Source: JAGVMG01 sp964461105 (lineage in GTDB: Bacteria > Chlamydiota > Chlamydiia > Chlamydiales > Rhabdochlamydiaceae). Taken from it: a stretch of 64,000 nucleotides of DNA. Under the pieces are notes generated by a model, which had not been told where the DNA came from, ran no database searches, and saw only the letters and a program-made list of their open reading frames with translations. Below are positions 51,407-59,950 of this stretch, piece by piece. A program made the translations under genes and the position numbers. Within the stretch, counting starts at the first letter, position 1. Each line of letters opens with the position of its first letter. The stretch covers positions 21,657 to 85,656 of the forward strand of contig CAYWSY010000001.1 of assembly GCA_964461105.1 (NCBI GenBank), in the 5' to 3' direction.

Positions 51407-51910
51407 ATGAATCGACTTTTGGCCCTCGTTTTAAGTACCTGTGCGGTTTTGTTGTCCTCTGTGGTAAGCGCTCAAGAAAAAATTGTCTCCTATGATACCC
51501 AGCGGACCCTTTCCATCTTAAAGCCGGATGCAGTAGAAGCCAATCAAATTGGACAGATCATTGCGGTCATCGAGAAGTCTGGATTAGAAGTAGTTGCGCT
51601 TAAAATGACCCGAATGACAGCAGATCAAGCTGAGCAATTTTACGCTGTTCATAAAGATCGACCCTTCTACAAAGATTTAGTGGCTTACATGAGCTCTGGG
51701 CCTGTTGTGGTTCAAGTCTTGGAAGGGAAAGATGCTGTTCAGAAATACCGCACTTTAATGGGAGCTACCGATCCGAAGAAAGCAGATGCAGGGACTCTGC
51801 GCGCTCTTTTTGGAAAGTCTTTAGAAAAAAATGCTGTTCATGGCTCTGATAGCATTGAGAATGCCCGGACAGAAATTCAATTCTTTTTTACCGAGCAAGA
51901 GATTTATTAG
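51407..51910 (+). CDS. ndk: Nucleoside diphosphate kinase with signal peptide
   Basis: 167 aa. Start at ATG 51407 with GCGGAG 8 bases upstream. Signal peptide NRLLALVLSTCAVLLSSVVSA is predicted to be cut before QEKIVS. The mature part is a normal Ndk: QRTLSILKPDAVEANQIG, HKDRPFYKDLVAYMSSGPVV, and the active site NAVHGSDSIENA with the phospho-accepting His. There is no internal Met that would remove the signal. Ndk exchanges phosphate between NTPs and NDPs; this one would work outside the cytosol. Own promoter; convergent with the DUF4143 ATPase. Confidence 0.92.
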   Translation: MNRLLALVLSTCAVLLSSVVSAQEKIVSYDTQRTLSILKPDAVEANQIGQIIAVIEKSGLEVVALKMTRMTADQAEQFYAVHKDRPFYKDLVAYMSSGPVVVQVLEGKDAVQKYRTLMGATDPKKADAGTLRALFGKSLEKNAVHGSDSIENARTEIQFFFTEQEIY

Positions 51911-53142
51911 AGGAGATTCCAAGGGATTGCTAAGGTGTTCTCATCGAGCTTGTAGACTTCCGATCCTGCGTAGATGATGAGCCCTGGCATGATCTCTTGT
52001 TTCGGGTAGCTTTCGCGGAAAGCCTTGAGTCCTGAAAGATCTGATTTTGTTAAATTTGTTTTACACTTCATTTCAATGGGATAGAGCTTTCCGTTTCTCT
52101 CCAAGATCAAATCGACTTCTGCACCTCCTGCTGTTCTCCATTGATAGGTATTTGGGGGAACAGAGAGCGTAGCGCATTGCTGGAGGATGTCATTGATGGC
52201 CCATGTTTCAAAAATAAAACCCAATTTTGGGTTAATTGCCAAACTCTCAGGAGATTCAATTTTTTGGAGGTAACAGGCAAAGCCGCTATCTTTAAAATAT
52301 CCCTTTTTCTTTCCGCTGAGCCGTTTAATCGTATTTCCGTGATAGGGCAACAGCTCGATCCATTGAAAGCTGAACGTTAACAGATCAAGCCATCTTCTTG
52401 CAGTGTGGGGAGAAATGCCGATTTCCCTGCCGAGTTGGGAGGCATTAATTTCTTGAGCTGTTAACGAAGCACTTAATCCTAAAAATCGATCGAATTCAGC
52501 TAACTGACGGATATCTTCTTGCAAACGCACATCTCGATCTACATAGGTTTGGAGATAAGAGCGGAAGTATCTAGGGATCTGAGAGGTTGGGAGATCGAGC
52601 GTGGCTGGAAATGTTCCGCGGAAAAGAAACTCGACAAGAGAAGGAAATGAAGAGGGAGTTAACGATCTGCCTTGAGCGAATCCTGTTGGGTTTTCTAAAT
52701 ACTGCGGAAGCCAGCCCCCTTGTTCACCAAGCCCTAACATTTCTTGGGGAGTAAAGTTATCGAGATGAAAGATGGCAACCCGTCCGGCCATGCTTTCTGC
52801 AACCTGGCGCATCATGCTAAAATTCTGCGAGCCTGTTAGGAAATATTGTCCTTTAGCATCACTTTTATCCATTTTTCTCTTAAGAGTGCCTAATAATTCA
52901 GGGACATATTGAACTTCATCTAAAATTAAGGGCGCGGGAAAGGACTCTAAAAAGAGGTCGGGATCTTCTTTGGCGCGATAGAGATCTTGGATGGGATCAA
53001 ATACTACTGATTTAATATCAGGAAAGAGCTGTAAGAGTAGCGTACTTTTTCCTACTTGGCGCGCTCCGAGAAGGAGAATCGCCTTAAAGCAGGTGGCGGC
53101 TTGGCGGATCTGAGCATCGAGGTGTCTGGGTAAATATCTCAT
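51907..53142 (-). CDS. AAA_14 / DUF4143 ATPase
   Basis: 411 aa. Walker A LLLGARQVGKSTLLLQLFP, Walker B APLILDEVQYVPELLG, sensor GQYFLTGSQNFSMMRQVAES. The C-terminal DUF4143 half has QLGREIGISPHTARRWLDLL (winged-helix) and a PD-(D/E)xK-like end (AGGAEVDLILERNGKLYPIE with MKCK). These proteins are widespread, horizontally moved and of unclear role. It overlaps the ndk stop by 4 bases. Confidence 0.88.
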   Translation of the reverse strand: MRYLPRHLDAQIRQAATCFKAILLLGARQVGKSTLLLQLFPDIKSVVFDPIQDLYRAKEDPDLFLESFPAPLILDEVQYVPELLGTLKRKMDKSDAKGQYFLTGSQNFSMMRQVAESMAGRVAIFHLDNFTPQEMLGLGEQGGWLPQYLENPTGFAQGRSLTPSSFPSLVEFLFRGTFPATLDLPTSQIPRYFRSYLQTYVDRDVRLQEDIRQLAEFDRFLGLSASLTAQEINASQLGREIGISPHTARRWLDLLTFSFQWIELLPYHGNTIKRLSGKKKGYFKDSGFACYLQKIESPESLAINPKLGFIFETWAINDILQQCATLSVPPNTYQWRTAGGAEVDLILERNGKLYPIEMKCKTNLTKSDLSGLKAFRESYPKQEIMPGLIIYAGSEVYKLDENTLAIPWNLL

Positions 53143-53205
53143 ATACCTTGTATTTTAGAGATGCTACTGCAATTCTGCAAGGTAAAAGTCACCGGTTCTT
53201 AAGCC

Positions 53206-54174
53206 CTAAAGGTTTACGTCGTCTCTAATCCATGCATTTAGCTGTTCTTCACAGTAGTTAAGCAGCTCAGGGGAGTGGATTTTGAGCCATTCGCGCAGCT
53301 CAAGAGTTACGAAGAAAAGCTCCCGCTTTATTGCAAGTGGGTGTTTCATTTCAGGATCCCTATTAAAAGATCCCATATCAATTTCGATTGCCTTAGTGCC
53401 GATGTAGCCAATGTTTCGGTTGATAAAGTCCCGATCGGCAAACCCCTTGCGACACCGAACCTCGATGAGATCAAGGAGCGAGTCGATCGATTCTTTTGCT
53501 TTCCCTATCTCTTGTTTCAAAAGCAGGGTCTCAAAATGGGGCTCTAAAGGAACTGCATAGTGCTGCAAGAGAAAAGGGGTGGAGTCGAGAGCAATTGAGT
53601 GGTGGATCCCATTGCCGTCAATTAAAGTCAGTGTGTTGTTGAGATGGGTAGTTGGATTGAGGTGCAAGTAAAAGATTCCTGTCTCGTCCTTGAGTTCTTC
53701 ATAAGCCATCTTTAGGCTGGAAAAGGTGCGAGTGAGCCGAAATTCCCGAATCCCAAAGAGCCGGTTTTTCCAGATGTTGAGCGGTTCTGGAAAGTGCGTG
53801 TGCAAGAGCGGATGGTTGGAGAGTGTTCCTGCGTAGGAGCTATGGTCTTCCCGGAGCAGCCCTTTGTTCAAATAGACGGGACGAGCATGGTCGAGTTTAA
53901 AAAATTTGATGACTGTTTTGCCGTCGGCGCTTAGAAATGCGAAGCACTCGCTGCCTGAGCCTAAAAGTGTGTAAGATTGAGAGAGGGCTTGGTCGATGTG
54001 GAGGATTTCTTGTGCGGATGGAGGCGCAACATCCCATGCGGAATGTGGAGGGAGGTCAGTCGCTCCAATTTTCTGGAGGCAAAATCCTTTTGTCTTCAGC
54101 TCGATAAGCTGTTGGAGTCCAACAAACAAACTTAAGAAAATGGCGATTTTGATGGGGTATTTAATCCAGTTCAT
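53206..54174 (-). CDS. Membrane-anchored kinase-like protein, member 5
   Basis: 322 aa, last of four tandem paralogues. Anchor IKIAIFLSLFVGLQQLIEL; Gly-rich loop LLGSGSECFAFLSADGKTV with K90 in VIKFFK; KMAYEELKDETGIFYLHLN; RCRKGFADRDFINRNIGYIG with D247 and N254; EIDMGSF with D265. The most diverged of the four, with IDMG for IDVG, x6 instead of x7 between Asp and Asn, and a weaker hinge block (PFLLQHYAVPL). Its start lies 14 bases inside the end of the preceding gene. Confidence 0.68.
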   Translation of the reverse strand: MNWIKYPIKIAIFLSLFVGLQQLIELKTKGFCLQKIGATDLPPHSAWDVAPPSAQEILHIDQALSQSYTLLGSGSECFAFLSADGKTVIKFFKLDHARPVYLNKGLLREDHSSYAGTLSNHPLLHTHFPEPLNIWKNRLFGIREFRLTRTFSSLKMAYEELKDETGIFYLHLNPTTHLNNTLTLIDGNGIHHSIALDSTPFLLQHYAVPLEPHFETLLLKQEIGKAKESIDSLLDLIEVRCRKGFADRDFINRNIGYIGTKAIEIDMGSFNRDPEMKHPLAIKRELFFVTLELREWLKIHSPELLNYCEEQLNAWIRDDVNL

Positions 54175-55045
54175 GGAGGGAGAATACCTTTTCTTCTAAT
54201 TGTTGTTCAAGAAAAGGAATAAGACTGGGCTCGTTTACATCCAACCAATGTCTCAAATTTTTTGTAATCTGTAAAATTTCGGGACGATAGTTTTCTGGGA
54301 GGGAGCGAGTTTCGTCTTTGGAAAAGGGACCAACGTCGACCTCAACGGCAGTTTTGTCGATGAACCCAAAGTTGGTTCGGATGAGCGGATCGTTGTCAGC
54401 AATTCCTTTGCGGCACCTTATAAGAAGCAGATCGATCAGAGAACAGATCCGCTGTTTGGCCTCGGCTTGATTGTCCGATTCGATGAGCCTTTTTAATTCA
54501 GGATAAGCCATCGCCGCCCGTTGCTGTATAATAAACCCCAAGGTATTAGGATTCACAGGATGCGCAATGTTGAGGTTATCGATCACGATCAATGAAGAGG
54601 GAAGTATTTCTGTGGCTTCCAGATGAGCATAGAGAAGAGCGGTCTCTTGCTTGAGCTCTGTAGCGGCGATCTGGTAGCTTGTAAAAGCGCGCTTGAGTTT
54701 AATTCGTTGGATCTCTGCTTGCGCGCGCGCCCACGTGGCGCATAGCGGTATATGTGCTAGAGCGTCATAGAAAGCAATTTTTCGCTGGTAGCGATTGTTG
54801 AAGAGTTTGAGGATGTATTGTCCATCTTCTGAAAGGAAGACAAAGCTCTGGAGTCCTCGATTATAATAGCGGAAGGGCTGATTGAGGCTGTCTCCCACAT
54901 CGCCAAATGTGCCATATCTTCCATTCAAATTATCCTGAATTTTCGTCAGTCTAAATCCATGTGTCTGATGGTGACAGAATCTAGCTGCTCCTATGGCACA
55001 CAGAGCAAAGATCGACAATAGGCTTAGGCGTTTGAGTATTTTCAT
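54161..55045 (-). CDS. Membrane-anchored kinase-like protein, member 4
   Basis: 294 aa. Anchor LSLLSIFALCAIGAARF. The Gly-rich loop is eroded (YYNRGLQSFVFLSEDGQYIL) but K80 is kept in ILKLF. Also SYQIAATELKQETALLYAHL, RCRKGIADNDPLIRTNFGFI (D217, N225) and VEVDVGPF (D237). The loss of the first loop glycine may mean this member does not bind ATP normally. Overlaps both neighbours. Confidence 0.66.
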   Translation of the reverse strand: MKILKRLSLLSIFALCAIGAARFCHHQTHGFRLTKIQDNLNGRYGTFGDVGDSLNQPFRYYNRGLQSFVFLSEDGQYILKLFNNRYQRKIAFYDALAHIPLCATWARAQAEIQRIKLKRAFTSYQIAATELKQETALLYAHLEATEILPSSLIVIDNLNIAHPVNPNTLGFIIQQRAAMAYPELKRLIESDNQAEAKQRICSLIDLLLIRCRKGIADNDPLIRTNFGFIDKTAVEVDVGPFSKDETRSLPENYRPEILQITKNLRHWLDVNEPSLIPFLEQQLEEKVFSLHELD

Positions 55046-55914
55046 AGTTTTTTATCAAACCAAGGGATCAGTTCAGGGCAATTTTGGTCGATCCAAGTCC
55101 GTAGACTGCGCGTGATCGTCTTGACATCTTGACGGTAGACTTCAGGTGAGAGACGGCTTGGGTCTTGCCTGAATCTGCCCACATCGATCACAACGGCTTT
55201 GCCATCAATAAATCCGAAATTGCGATGGATCTTAGCATCTTCATCAAAAATCCCTTTTTGGCATCTGGAAATGATCACGTCGATGAGGGAATCTATTGAG
55301 GCTTGAAGTTGGGTGAGGTCTCCTTGTTTTACAAGGGATTCGAGATAGGAATAGGCAAGCTCTGCTTTTTTTTGCACAATAAATTCAATTTGGTCGAGAT
55401 CAATTTCATGGGCAATGTTGAGTTTGTCGTGGATCATAACTGTTTGGTTTAGTCCCTGGGTCTTGTTTAAGTGGACATAGAGAATTCCTGTTTCTGGCTG
55501 AAGCTTCTCGTAGGCGAGCTTATAGCTTGTAAAGTCTCGATTAAGTTTCATGATGATTTTCGCAAGTTTGCGCGAGCGGATCGCCTCGAGTGGACCTGGA
55601 AGGGAGAGTGAATAGAAGCTATTCCAGGGGAAGCGGAGCTTATGTTTGAAGAACTTGATGACCGTTTGGCCATCTTCTGAAGCAAACGCATAACATTGAC
55701 CGCCGCTACCTAGGTAATAAAACGGCTTTTGAAGCAGGCTCTGCAGCGCTTTTTTTTCAGCGCCGCTCGGGAGGGGAGTGTCCCATTCTTGATGATAGGT
55801 CAGTGCAGAATGGATCCGTTCAATGGTAAAAGCGTCGGTGCGGGGAATGCACCACCAGCTTACCACATAATATAGGCACAGGCAGATGAGGGCAAATCGG
55901 ATCAACGTTTTCAT
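55042..55914 (-). CDS. Membrane-anchored kinase-like protein, member 3
   Basis: 290 aa, the best preserved member. Anchor FALICLCLYYVVSWWC; loop YYLGSGGQCYAFASEDGQTV with K87 in VIKFFK; SYKLAYEKLQPETGILYVHL; hinge-like IEFIVQKKAELAYSYLE; RCQKGIFDEDAKIHRNFGFI (D224, N232); VVIDVGRF (D244). Four-base ATGA overlap with the preceding gene. Confidence 0.7.
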   Translation of the reverse strand: MKTLIRFALICLCLYYVVSWWCIPRTDAFTIERIHSALTYHQEWDTPLPSGAEKKALQSLLQKPFYYLGSGGQCYAFASEDGQTVIKFFKHKLRFPWNSFYSLSLPGPLEAIRSRKLAKIIMKLNRDFTSYKLAYEKLQPETGILYVHLNKTQGLNQTVMIHDKLNIAHEIDLDQIEFIVQKKAELAYSYLESLVKQGDLTQLQASIDSLIDVIISRCQKGIFDEDAKIHRNFGFIDGKAVVIDVGRFRQDPSRLSPEVYRQDVKTITRSLRTWIDQNCPELIPWFDKKL

Positions 55915-56804
55915 ATCAGACGAATTTGGGTTTCTAAGTGATCAGAGAGGGTGGGGTAGTTTGCGCGCAGCCACTGATTGAGGTTATCGGTAATCCGAAT
56001 GATCTCATCCCGATCGATGGTACCTGGGGTTGAATCTTCAAGAATTCGATATCTTCCGACGTCGATTTGGATCGGAGTGTGACCAATGAGCCCAAAGTTA
56101 GTATTTAAATCAGGATCTTTATCGAAGATCCCTTTTTTACAGCGTAGCACCAGAAGATCGAGCAAATGAGAGAGCGATTCGCGCGCGGCATCAAGTCCTT
56201 CTCTTTCAACGATATTAGCGAGCGCAGGATAGAGCAGATCTGCTCGTTTTTGGACTAAAAATTCCATCTGATCGAGATCAAGTTCATGACAGATGTTGAG
56301 ACGATCAAAGATCTGGATGTGTTGGTTTAACATGTTGGTCTTATTCAAATGCACATAGAGAAGACCTGTCTCCTCGCGCATCTGTTCAAAGGCGATTTTA
56401 TAGCTGAGAAAGTCCCGTTGGAGCTCTCCTTGTTTTTGCACCATTTTTGCAAGGCGGTAGGGGTGTAAAAAGGGGGGAAGGGGGAGTTTCGTCCAGAAAG
56501 GGGGAAGAAGGTGATAGAGGCGGAAGAATTTAATGACATATTGATGGTCATCAGAAACAAAGACGTAGCATTGAGCGCCCCTTCCTAGATAGTGGAAGGG
56601 TTGATTTAAGATGTGTTTAATAGATGCGAGTTCTTCTTTAGAACTCTCAGGGATCTCCCATTCGGCATGATGGGGTAATTCTGAGAGGATTTTATAGAGC
56701 GCAAATGTATCTGTTTGCTTGCGACAGAACCGTTGAGTGGCCACGCAGCAGAGCGCAAAGATTGCAAGTTTAAGACACGCGCGCAGATACTTTTTTTGAA
56801 ACAT
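55911..56804 (-). CDS. Membrane-anchored kinase-like protein, member 2
   Basis: 297 aa, first gene of the four-gene run. Anchor LKLAIFALCCVATQRFC; loop YLGRGAQCYVFVSDDHQYV with K92 in VIKFFR; SYKIAFEQMREETGLLYVHL; MEFLVQKRADLLYPAL; RCKKGIFDKDPDLNTNFGLI (D228, N236); IQIDVGRY (D248). Upstream hairpin (56810-56850) includes its SD. The four genes overlap by 4 to 14 bases, so they form one operon, and their similarity shows tandem duplication. Confidence 0.7.
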   Translation of the reverse strand: MFQKKYLRACLKLAIFALCCVATQRFCRKQTDTFALYKILSELPHHAEWEIPESSKEELASIKHILNQPFHYLGRGAQCYVFVSDDHQYVIKFFRLYHLLPPFWTKLPLPPFLHPYRLAKMVQKQGELQRDFLSYKIAFEQMREETGLLYVHLNKTNMLNQHIQIFDRLNICHELDLDQMEFLVQKRADLLYPALANIVEREGLDAARESLSHLLDLLVLRCKKGIFDKDPDLNTNFGLIGHTPIQIDVGRYRILEDSTPGTIDRDEIIRITDNLNQWLRANYPTLSDHLETQIRLI

Positions 56805-56809
56805 ATAGA

Positions 56810-56850
56810 TGACACCTAAACAACTTCACTAGTGGTCTGTTTAGGTGTCA
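56810..56850 (-). promoter_or_regulatory. Hairpin between the secreted protein gene and the kinase-like operon
   Basis: Perfect 12-bp inverted repeat: arms 56810-56821 and 56839-56850, 17-base loop. On the minus strand the 3' arm holds AGGTG, the best SD for the ATG at 56804, 8 bases away. No T-run follows. It may terminate the upstream gene weakly or cover the RBS of the kinase-like operon. Confidence 0.5.
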
Positions 56851-56864
56851 GGATAACCTAAAGC

Positions 56865-57701
56865 TTACTTAATCACAATCGTCCGCTGGATATCATTGAA
56901 ATAGCCTCCGATCGGCTTGTTGTCATTGCCGAGCAGCTCGAGGCGGATCGTATGCATCCCTTTCCCAAGTCCATAGATATAGTAGGGGATCCACTCGGTT
57001 AAGGTCCGCTTATCGGTATTATCAATAGTAAGACGAACTTTATATCCGTCCTTTGAGAGTTGGCAGTTGGAGATGTAAAAATCGAGAAGGATCGGTTGTT
57101 CATTATTAAATGAATATTCCCCTTGAGGTTCATTATAAGTTAGATAGGGAAGTGAGAGATCCACTTGAGTTTCAGATTTTTTTTGCTTATAATAAAACAC
57201 ACCAGCTGCAAAGCAATTGTCTGTTTTAAGACTTTCATTAAAGGAGCGGACAGGGAAGGCGCGAATGGTATGCATGCCTGGCTGGAGCTTAAACGGAATG
57301 GTGAATTCAGCTGTTTGATCGAAATATTCTTCCACGACGTCTAATGCATCGAGAAGGTCCTCATTGACCGAAAAATAGGGTTGGTTATCGATGATAATAT
57401 GAATGCTCTGTCCTTCATCGTCATTGTAAATTTCACGTTTGCGAGGAAAATCGCTGTCAACGCCGAGCGCATAGCCTTCAACTCGAATTTGTCCCTTTAC
57501 AGGAAGGGATTTTTCAACTTCCTTTTCGCGTGGAAAGAGGATTTTGGTGAGCACATGGTCAGGCTCTGGTGTCGGAGTTTTCGAAACGACCCGAATCTCT
57601 TTTGGGTTGCTGGTATGTTCTTCTAAAGATGCAGCAAAAATAGATGTCGACCCGAACGTAGCTAACGTTGCAATCAGCGATGCCTTAAGGATAGAGCTCA
57701 T
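56865..57701 (-). CDS. Secreted protein of unknown function
   Basis: 278 aa. Signal peptide ending TFGSTSIFAA before SLEEHTS. The mature protein is β-rich with two similar units, FKLQPGMHTIRAFPVRSFNE and YGLGKGMHTIRLELLGNDN, suggesting two immunoglobulin-like domains. No catalytic motif. Likely periplasmic or surface exposed. It precedes the kinase-like operon on the same strand, 60 bases away, so could share its transcript. Confidence 0.72.
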   Translation of the reverse strand: MSSILKASLIATLATFGSTSIFAASLEEHTSNPKEIRVVSKTPTPEPDHVLTKILFPREKEVEKSLPVKGQIRVEGYALGVDSDFPRKREIYNDDEGQSIHIIIDNQPYFSVNEDLLDALDVVEEYFDQTAEFTIPFKLQPGMHTIRAFPVRSFNESLKTDNCFAAGVFYYKQKKSETQVDLSLPYLTYNEPQGEYSFNNEQPILLDFYISNCQLSKDGYKVRLTIDNTDKRTLTEWIPYYIYGLGKGMHTIRLELLGNDNKPIGGYFNDIQRTIVIK

Positions 57702-58002
57702 GGGGTACCTCTTTAAACAATTATTTTAGCTATACGCCCTTTGATCTTTTTTGACACTATATTTTAAAAAATTGATTACGCTTGTTCTCAAGCGACCTGA
57801 CTGATGGATCTTGCTTTGCACGGAATCCTCGATGGGGCAAAAAAGTGGAAAAATTGAATCTGATGTAAAAATAATCTAATGAATTTATAACAAATAGTTT
57901 TGATTTATTAAAAAGCTTATTAACTTATTGACAAGAAAAAATCTTTGTTATAACATCTCATTTAATAGTTTGTTTTAAATTTAATTAAAAAATGAGGTGA
58001 TT
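57702..58002. other. AT-rich gap with one arm of a direct repeat
   Basis: No gene is visible. At 57751 it holds ttgacactatattttaaaaa followed by attgattac. The same sequence with few changes (ttgacgctttattttaaaaa, attgattac) stands at 58836, just before the phosphate transporter. A further shared piece is ggggcaaaaa. TTGACA could be a -35 element, but no clear -10 follows. The rest, 57850-57990, is A/T-rich and probably carries the MORN gene promoter. Confidence 0.5.
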
Positions 58003-58773
58003 ATGTCAATTAATTTACTCGGCGATCCAGCCAGTAGCATTATCGTGTCCACTTTAAGCTCGGAGCAAAATAGTCAAGAAAAGCGAACTCTTGTTCCTGA
58101 TAGAATAACTTGTTTTCTAACGACCTCAAATGCAAGTTCTGCATCCTCTTCAGTGACATCTACAGTGACTCGATGCGAAACATTCCGAATGCCAGACACT
58201 TGGATCTGGGAAAAATGTGGGGTTGCTCGTGATTCTGAAGACGAAATGCCTGAAGGCCAAGGAACGATCAGATATAAAAGTGGTAACCGTTACGAAGGGG
58301 ATATCGTTGATGGACGTCCGCACGGCAAAGGAATCCTTTTTTATAAAAATGGTGGCCGTTACGAAGGGGCTTTCCTAGGAGGAAAACCGCACGGCGATGG
58401 AGTCCTTTTCTATCAATCTGGTAACTTTTATGAAGGGTTTTTCGTCAACGGAGAGCCGCATGGAAAAGGAATCCTCTTTTATAAAAATGGTGATAGCTAT
58501 GAAGAATGGGCTTTCGTCGATGGAAAATTATATGGAGAATCTTTTTATACAAATGGTGATCGCTACGAAGGTTTTTTCGTCAACGGAAAGCCGCATGGCA
58601 AAGGAACCATTTTCCGTAAATCTGGTAGGCGCTACGAAGGGGAATTTGTTAGAGGTAAGCGACACGGCCAATTTATAGTAAGGCGTGGAGCTCGCACCTC
58701 TATTGAAGAGTATTGCAAAGGTGAATTGCTTTCAGTTAAAAGGCTCCCCCTGCCCCCTTCAGCTATGAAATAA
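58003..58773 (+). CDS. MORN-repeat protein
   Basis: 256 aa from ATG 58003 (GAGGTG upstream). A Ser/Thr-rich N-terminus of about 60 residues (SSASSSVTSTVTRCETF) without Sec signal is followed by at least six MORN repeats such as GNRYEGDIVDGRPHGKGILF, GGRYEGAFLGGKPHGDG and GDRYEGFFVNGKPHGKG. MORN repeats bind lipids or act as protein-interaction strips; in intracellular bacteria they are often effectors or surface proteins. One repeat (DSYEEWAFVDGKLYGES) is irregular. The tail is KRLPLPPSAMK. Confidence 0.85.
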   Translation: MSINLLGDPASSIIVSTLSSEQNSQEKRTLVPDRITCFLTTSNASSASSSVTSTVTRCETFRMPDTWIWEKCGVARDSEDEMPEGQGTIRYKSGNRYEGDIVDGRPHGKGILFYKNGGRYEGAFLGGKPHGDGVLFYQSGNFYEGFFVNGEPHGKGILFYKNGDSYEEWAFVDGKLYGESFYTNGDRYEGFFVNGKPHGKGTIFRKSGRRYEGEFVRGKRHGQFIVRRGARTSIEEYCKGELLSVKRLPLPPSAMK

Positions 58774-58827
58774 ACGGTTCAAAGCTACTCTAATTAGACT
58801 GCGCTTTCTTGCAATTCCCTCTATTGG

Positions 58828-58874
58828 TTATTTTTTTGACGCTTTATTTTAAAAAATTGATTACTGTTGTTAGA
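58828..58874. repeat. Direct repeat copy before the phosphate transporter
   Basis: Matches 57743-57790 over about 45 bases (tttttttgac … ttattttaaaaaattgatta). The two copies flank the MORN gene. It is close to the start of the PiT gene and may contain its promoter (TTGACG at 58836). Confidence 0.6.
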
Positions 58875-58897
58875 GTGGGGCAAAAAGGGCGTGGGAT

Positions 58898-59887
58898 ATG
58901 GATATCATTCTGTGGGTTGTTATCTTAGGGTTGGTATTTGATTACACCAATGGATTTCACGATGCAGCAAATGTCGTCTCTACGGTTATTGCAACGCGCG
59001 TCCTGCGCCCTGTAACAGCAATCATTTTGGCAGCTATTCTCAATACTTTAGGGGCCACTCAAATTAGCGGCGTTGCACAGACAGTCGCCACGGGACTTGT
59101 CGATCCTCATTACTCTACACAAGCGCTTGTAGTTTCTGCCCTTTTAGGCGCCATCGTCTGGAATGTCGCCACGTGGTACATCGCTATTCCGAGCAGTTCT
59201 TCATATGCGCTTATCGGGGGCTTAATTGGGGCTGTGATGTTTAGTGGCGGCAGCAGCATGGTAATCTGGAAGGGAGTGGTTTATAAAGTTGTGATCCCGA
59301 TGCTTCTTTCTCCCATAATTGGCTACCTCATTGGATTTGTTTTAATGAAAGGGCTTCAGAAATTGCTAACTTTCCCTAAGGTGAAAGAACATGAACAGAT
59401 CTTCAATAAACTCCAAATTATCTCCTCTAGCTTTGTGGCAATTTCTCATGGATTGAACGATGCTCAAAAAAGTATGGGGATCATCACTCTTGGATTGTTT
59501 GCAGGTGGGTACATCAACCAACCTCAGATCCCTCTTTGGGTGATCCTTGCTTGTGCGCTGACGATGGGCCTCGGTACTGGAACTGGAGGGTTTCGGATCA
59601 TCCGCACAGTGGGCTTTGGGATCACCAAGCTCCAGCCGTTTCACGGCTTTGCTGCGGAAACCAGTGCTTCTTGCGTTATTTTGGCAGCAAGCTTCATGGG
59701 CATGCCGATTAGTTCAACTCAGATGATCGTCGGCAGCGTAACGGGGGTCGGCTCAGCAAAGACGCCCGCTCGAGTCCGCTGGCATACTGCCCGAAAAATG
59801 GTGCTTACCTGGATGTTTACCCTCCCTGGCTCCGCTCTGGTAGCTGGTGTCTGTTATAAGTTTCTAAATCTGTTTTGTTTATATTAG
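58898..59887 (+). CDS. pit: PiT-family inorganic phosphate transporter
   Basis: 329 aa, about ten membrane helices. The two inverted PiT signatures are FDYTNGFHDAANVVSTVIAT near the start and VAISHGLNDAQKSMGIITL in the middle, followed by GFAAETSASCVILAASFMGM and PISSTQMIVGSVTGVGS. Uses an ion gradient to import phosphate (metal-phosphate complex). Slightly short but complete. Confidence 0.92.
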   Translation: MDIILWVVILGLVFDYTNGFHDAANVVSTVIATRVLRPVTAIILAAILNTLGATQISGVAQTVATGLVDPHYSTQALVVSALLGAIVWNVATWYIAIPSSSSYALIGGLIGAVMFSGGSSMVIWKGVVYKVVIPMLLSPIIGYLIGFVLMKGLQKLLTFPKVKEHEQIFNKLQIISSSFVAISHGLNDAQKSMGIITLGLFAGGYINQPQIPLWVILACALTMGLGTGTGGFRIIRTVGFGITKLQPFHGFAAETSASCVILAASFMGMPISSTQMIVGSVTGVGSAKTPARVRWHTARKMVLTWMFTLPGSALVAGVCYKFLNLFCLY

Positions 59888-59950
59888 TTTGATTTTAATT
59901 TTAAAATACACGATAATGCTATTTTAATTTGATTTAAATTAGGTGCTGTT

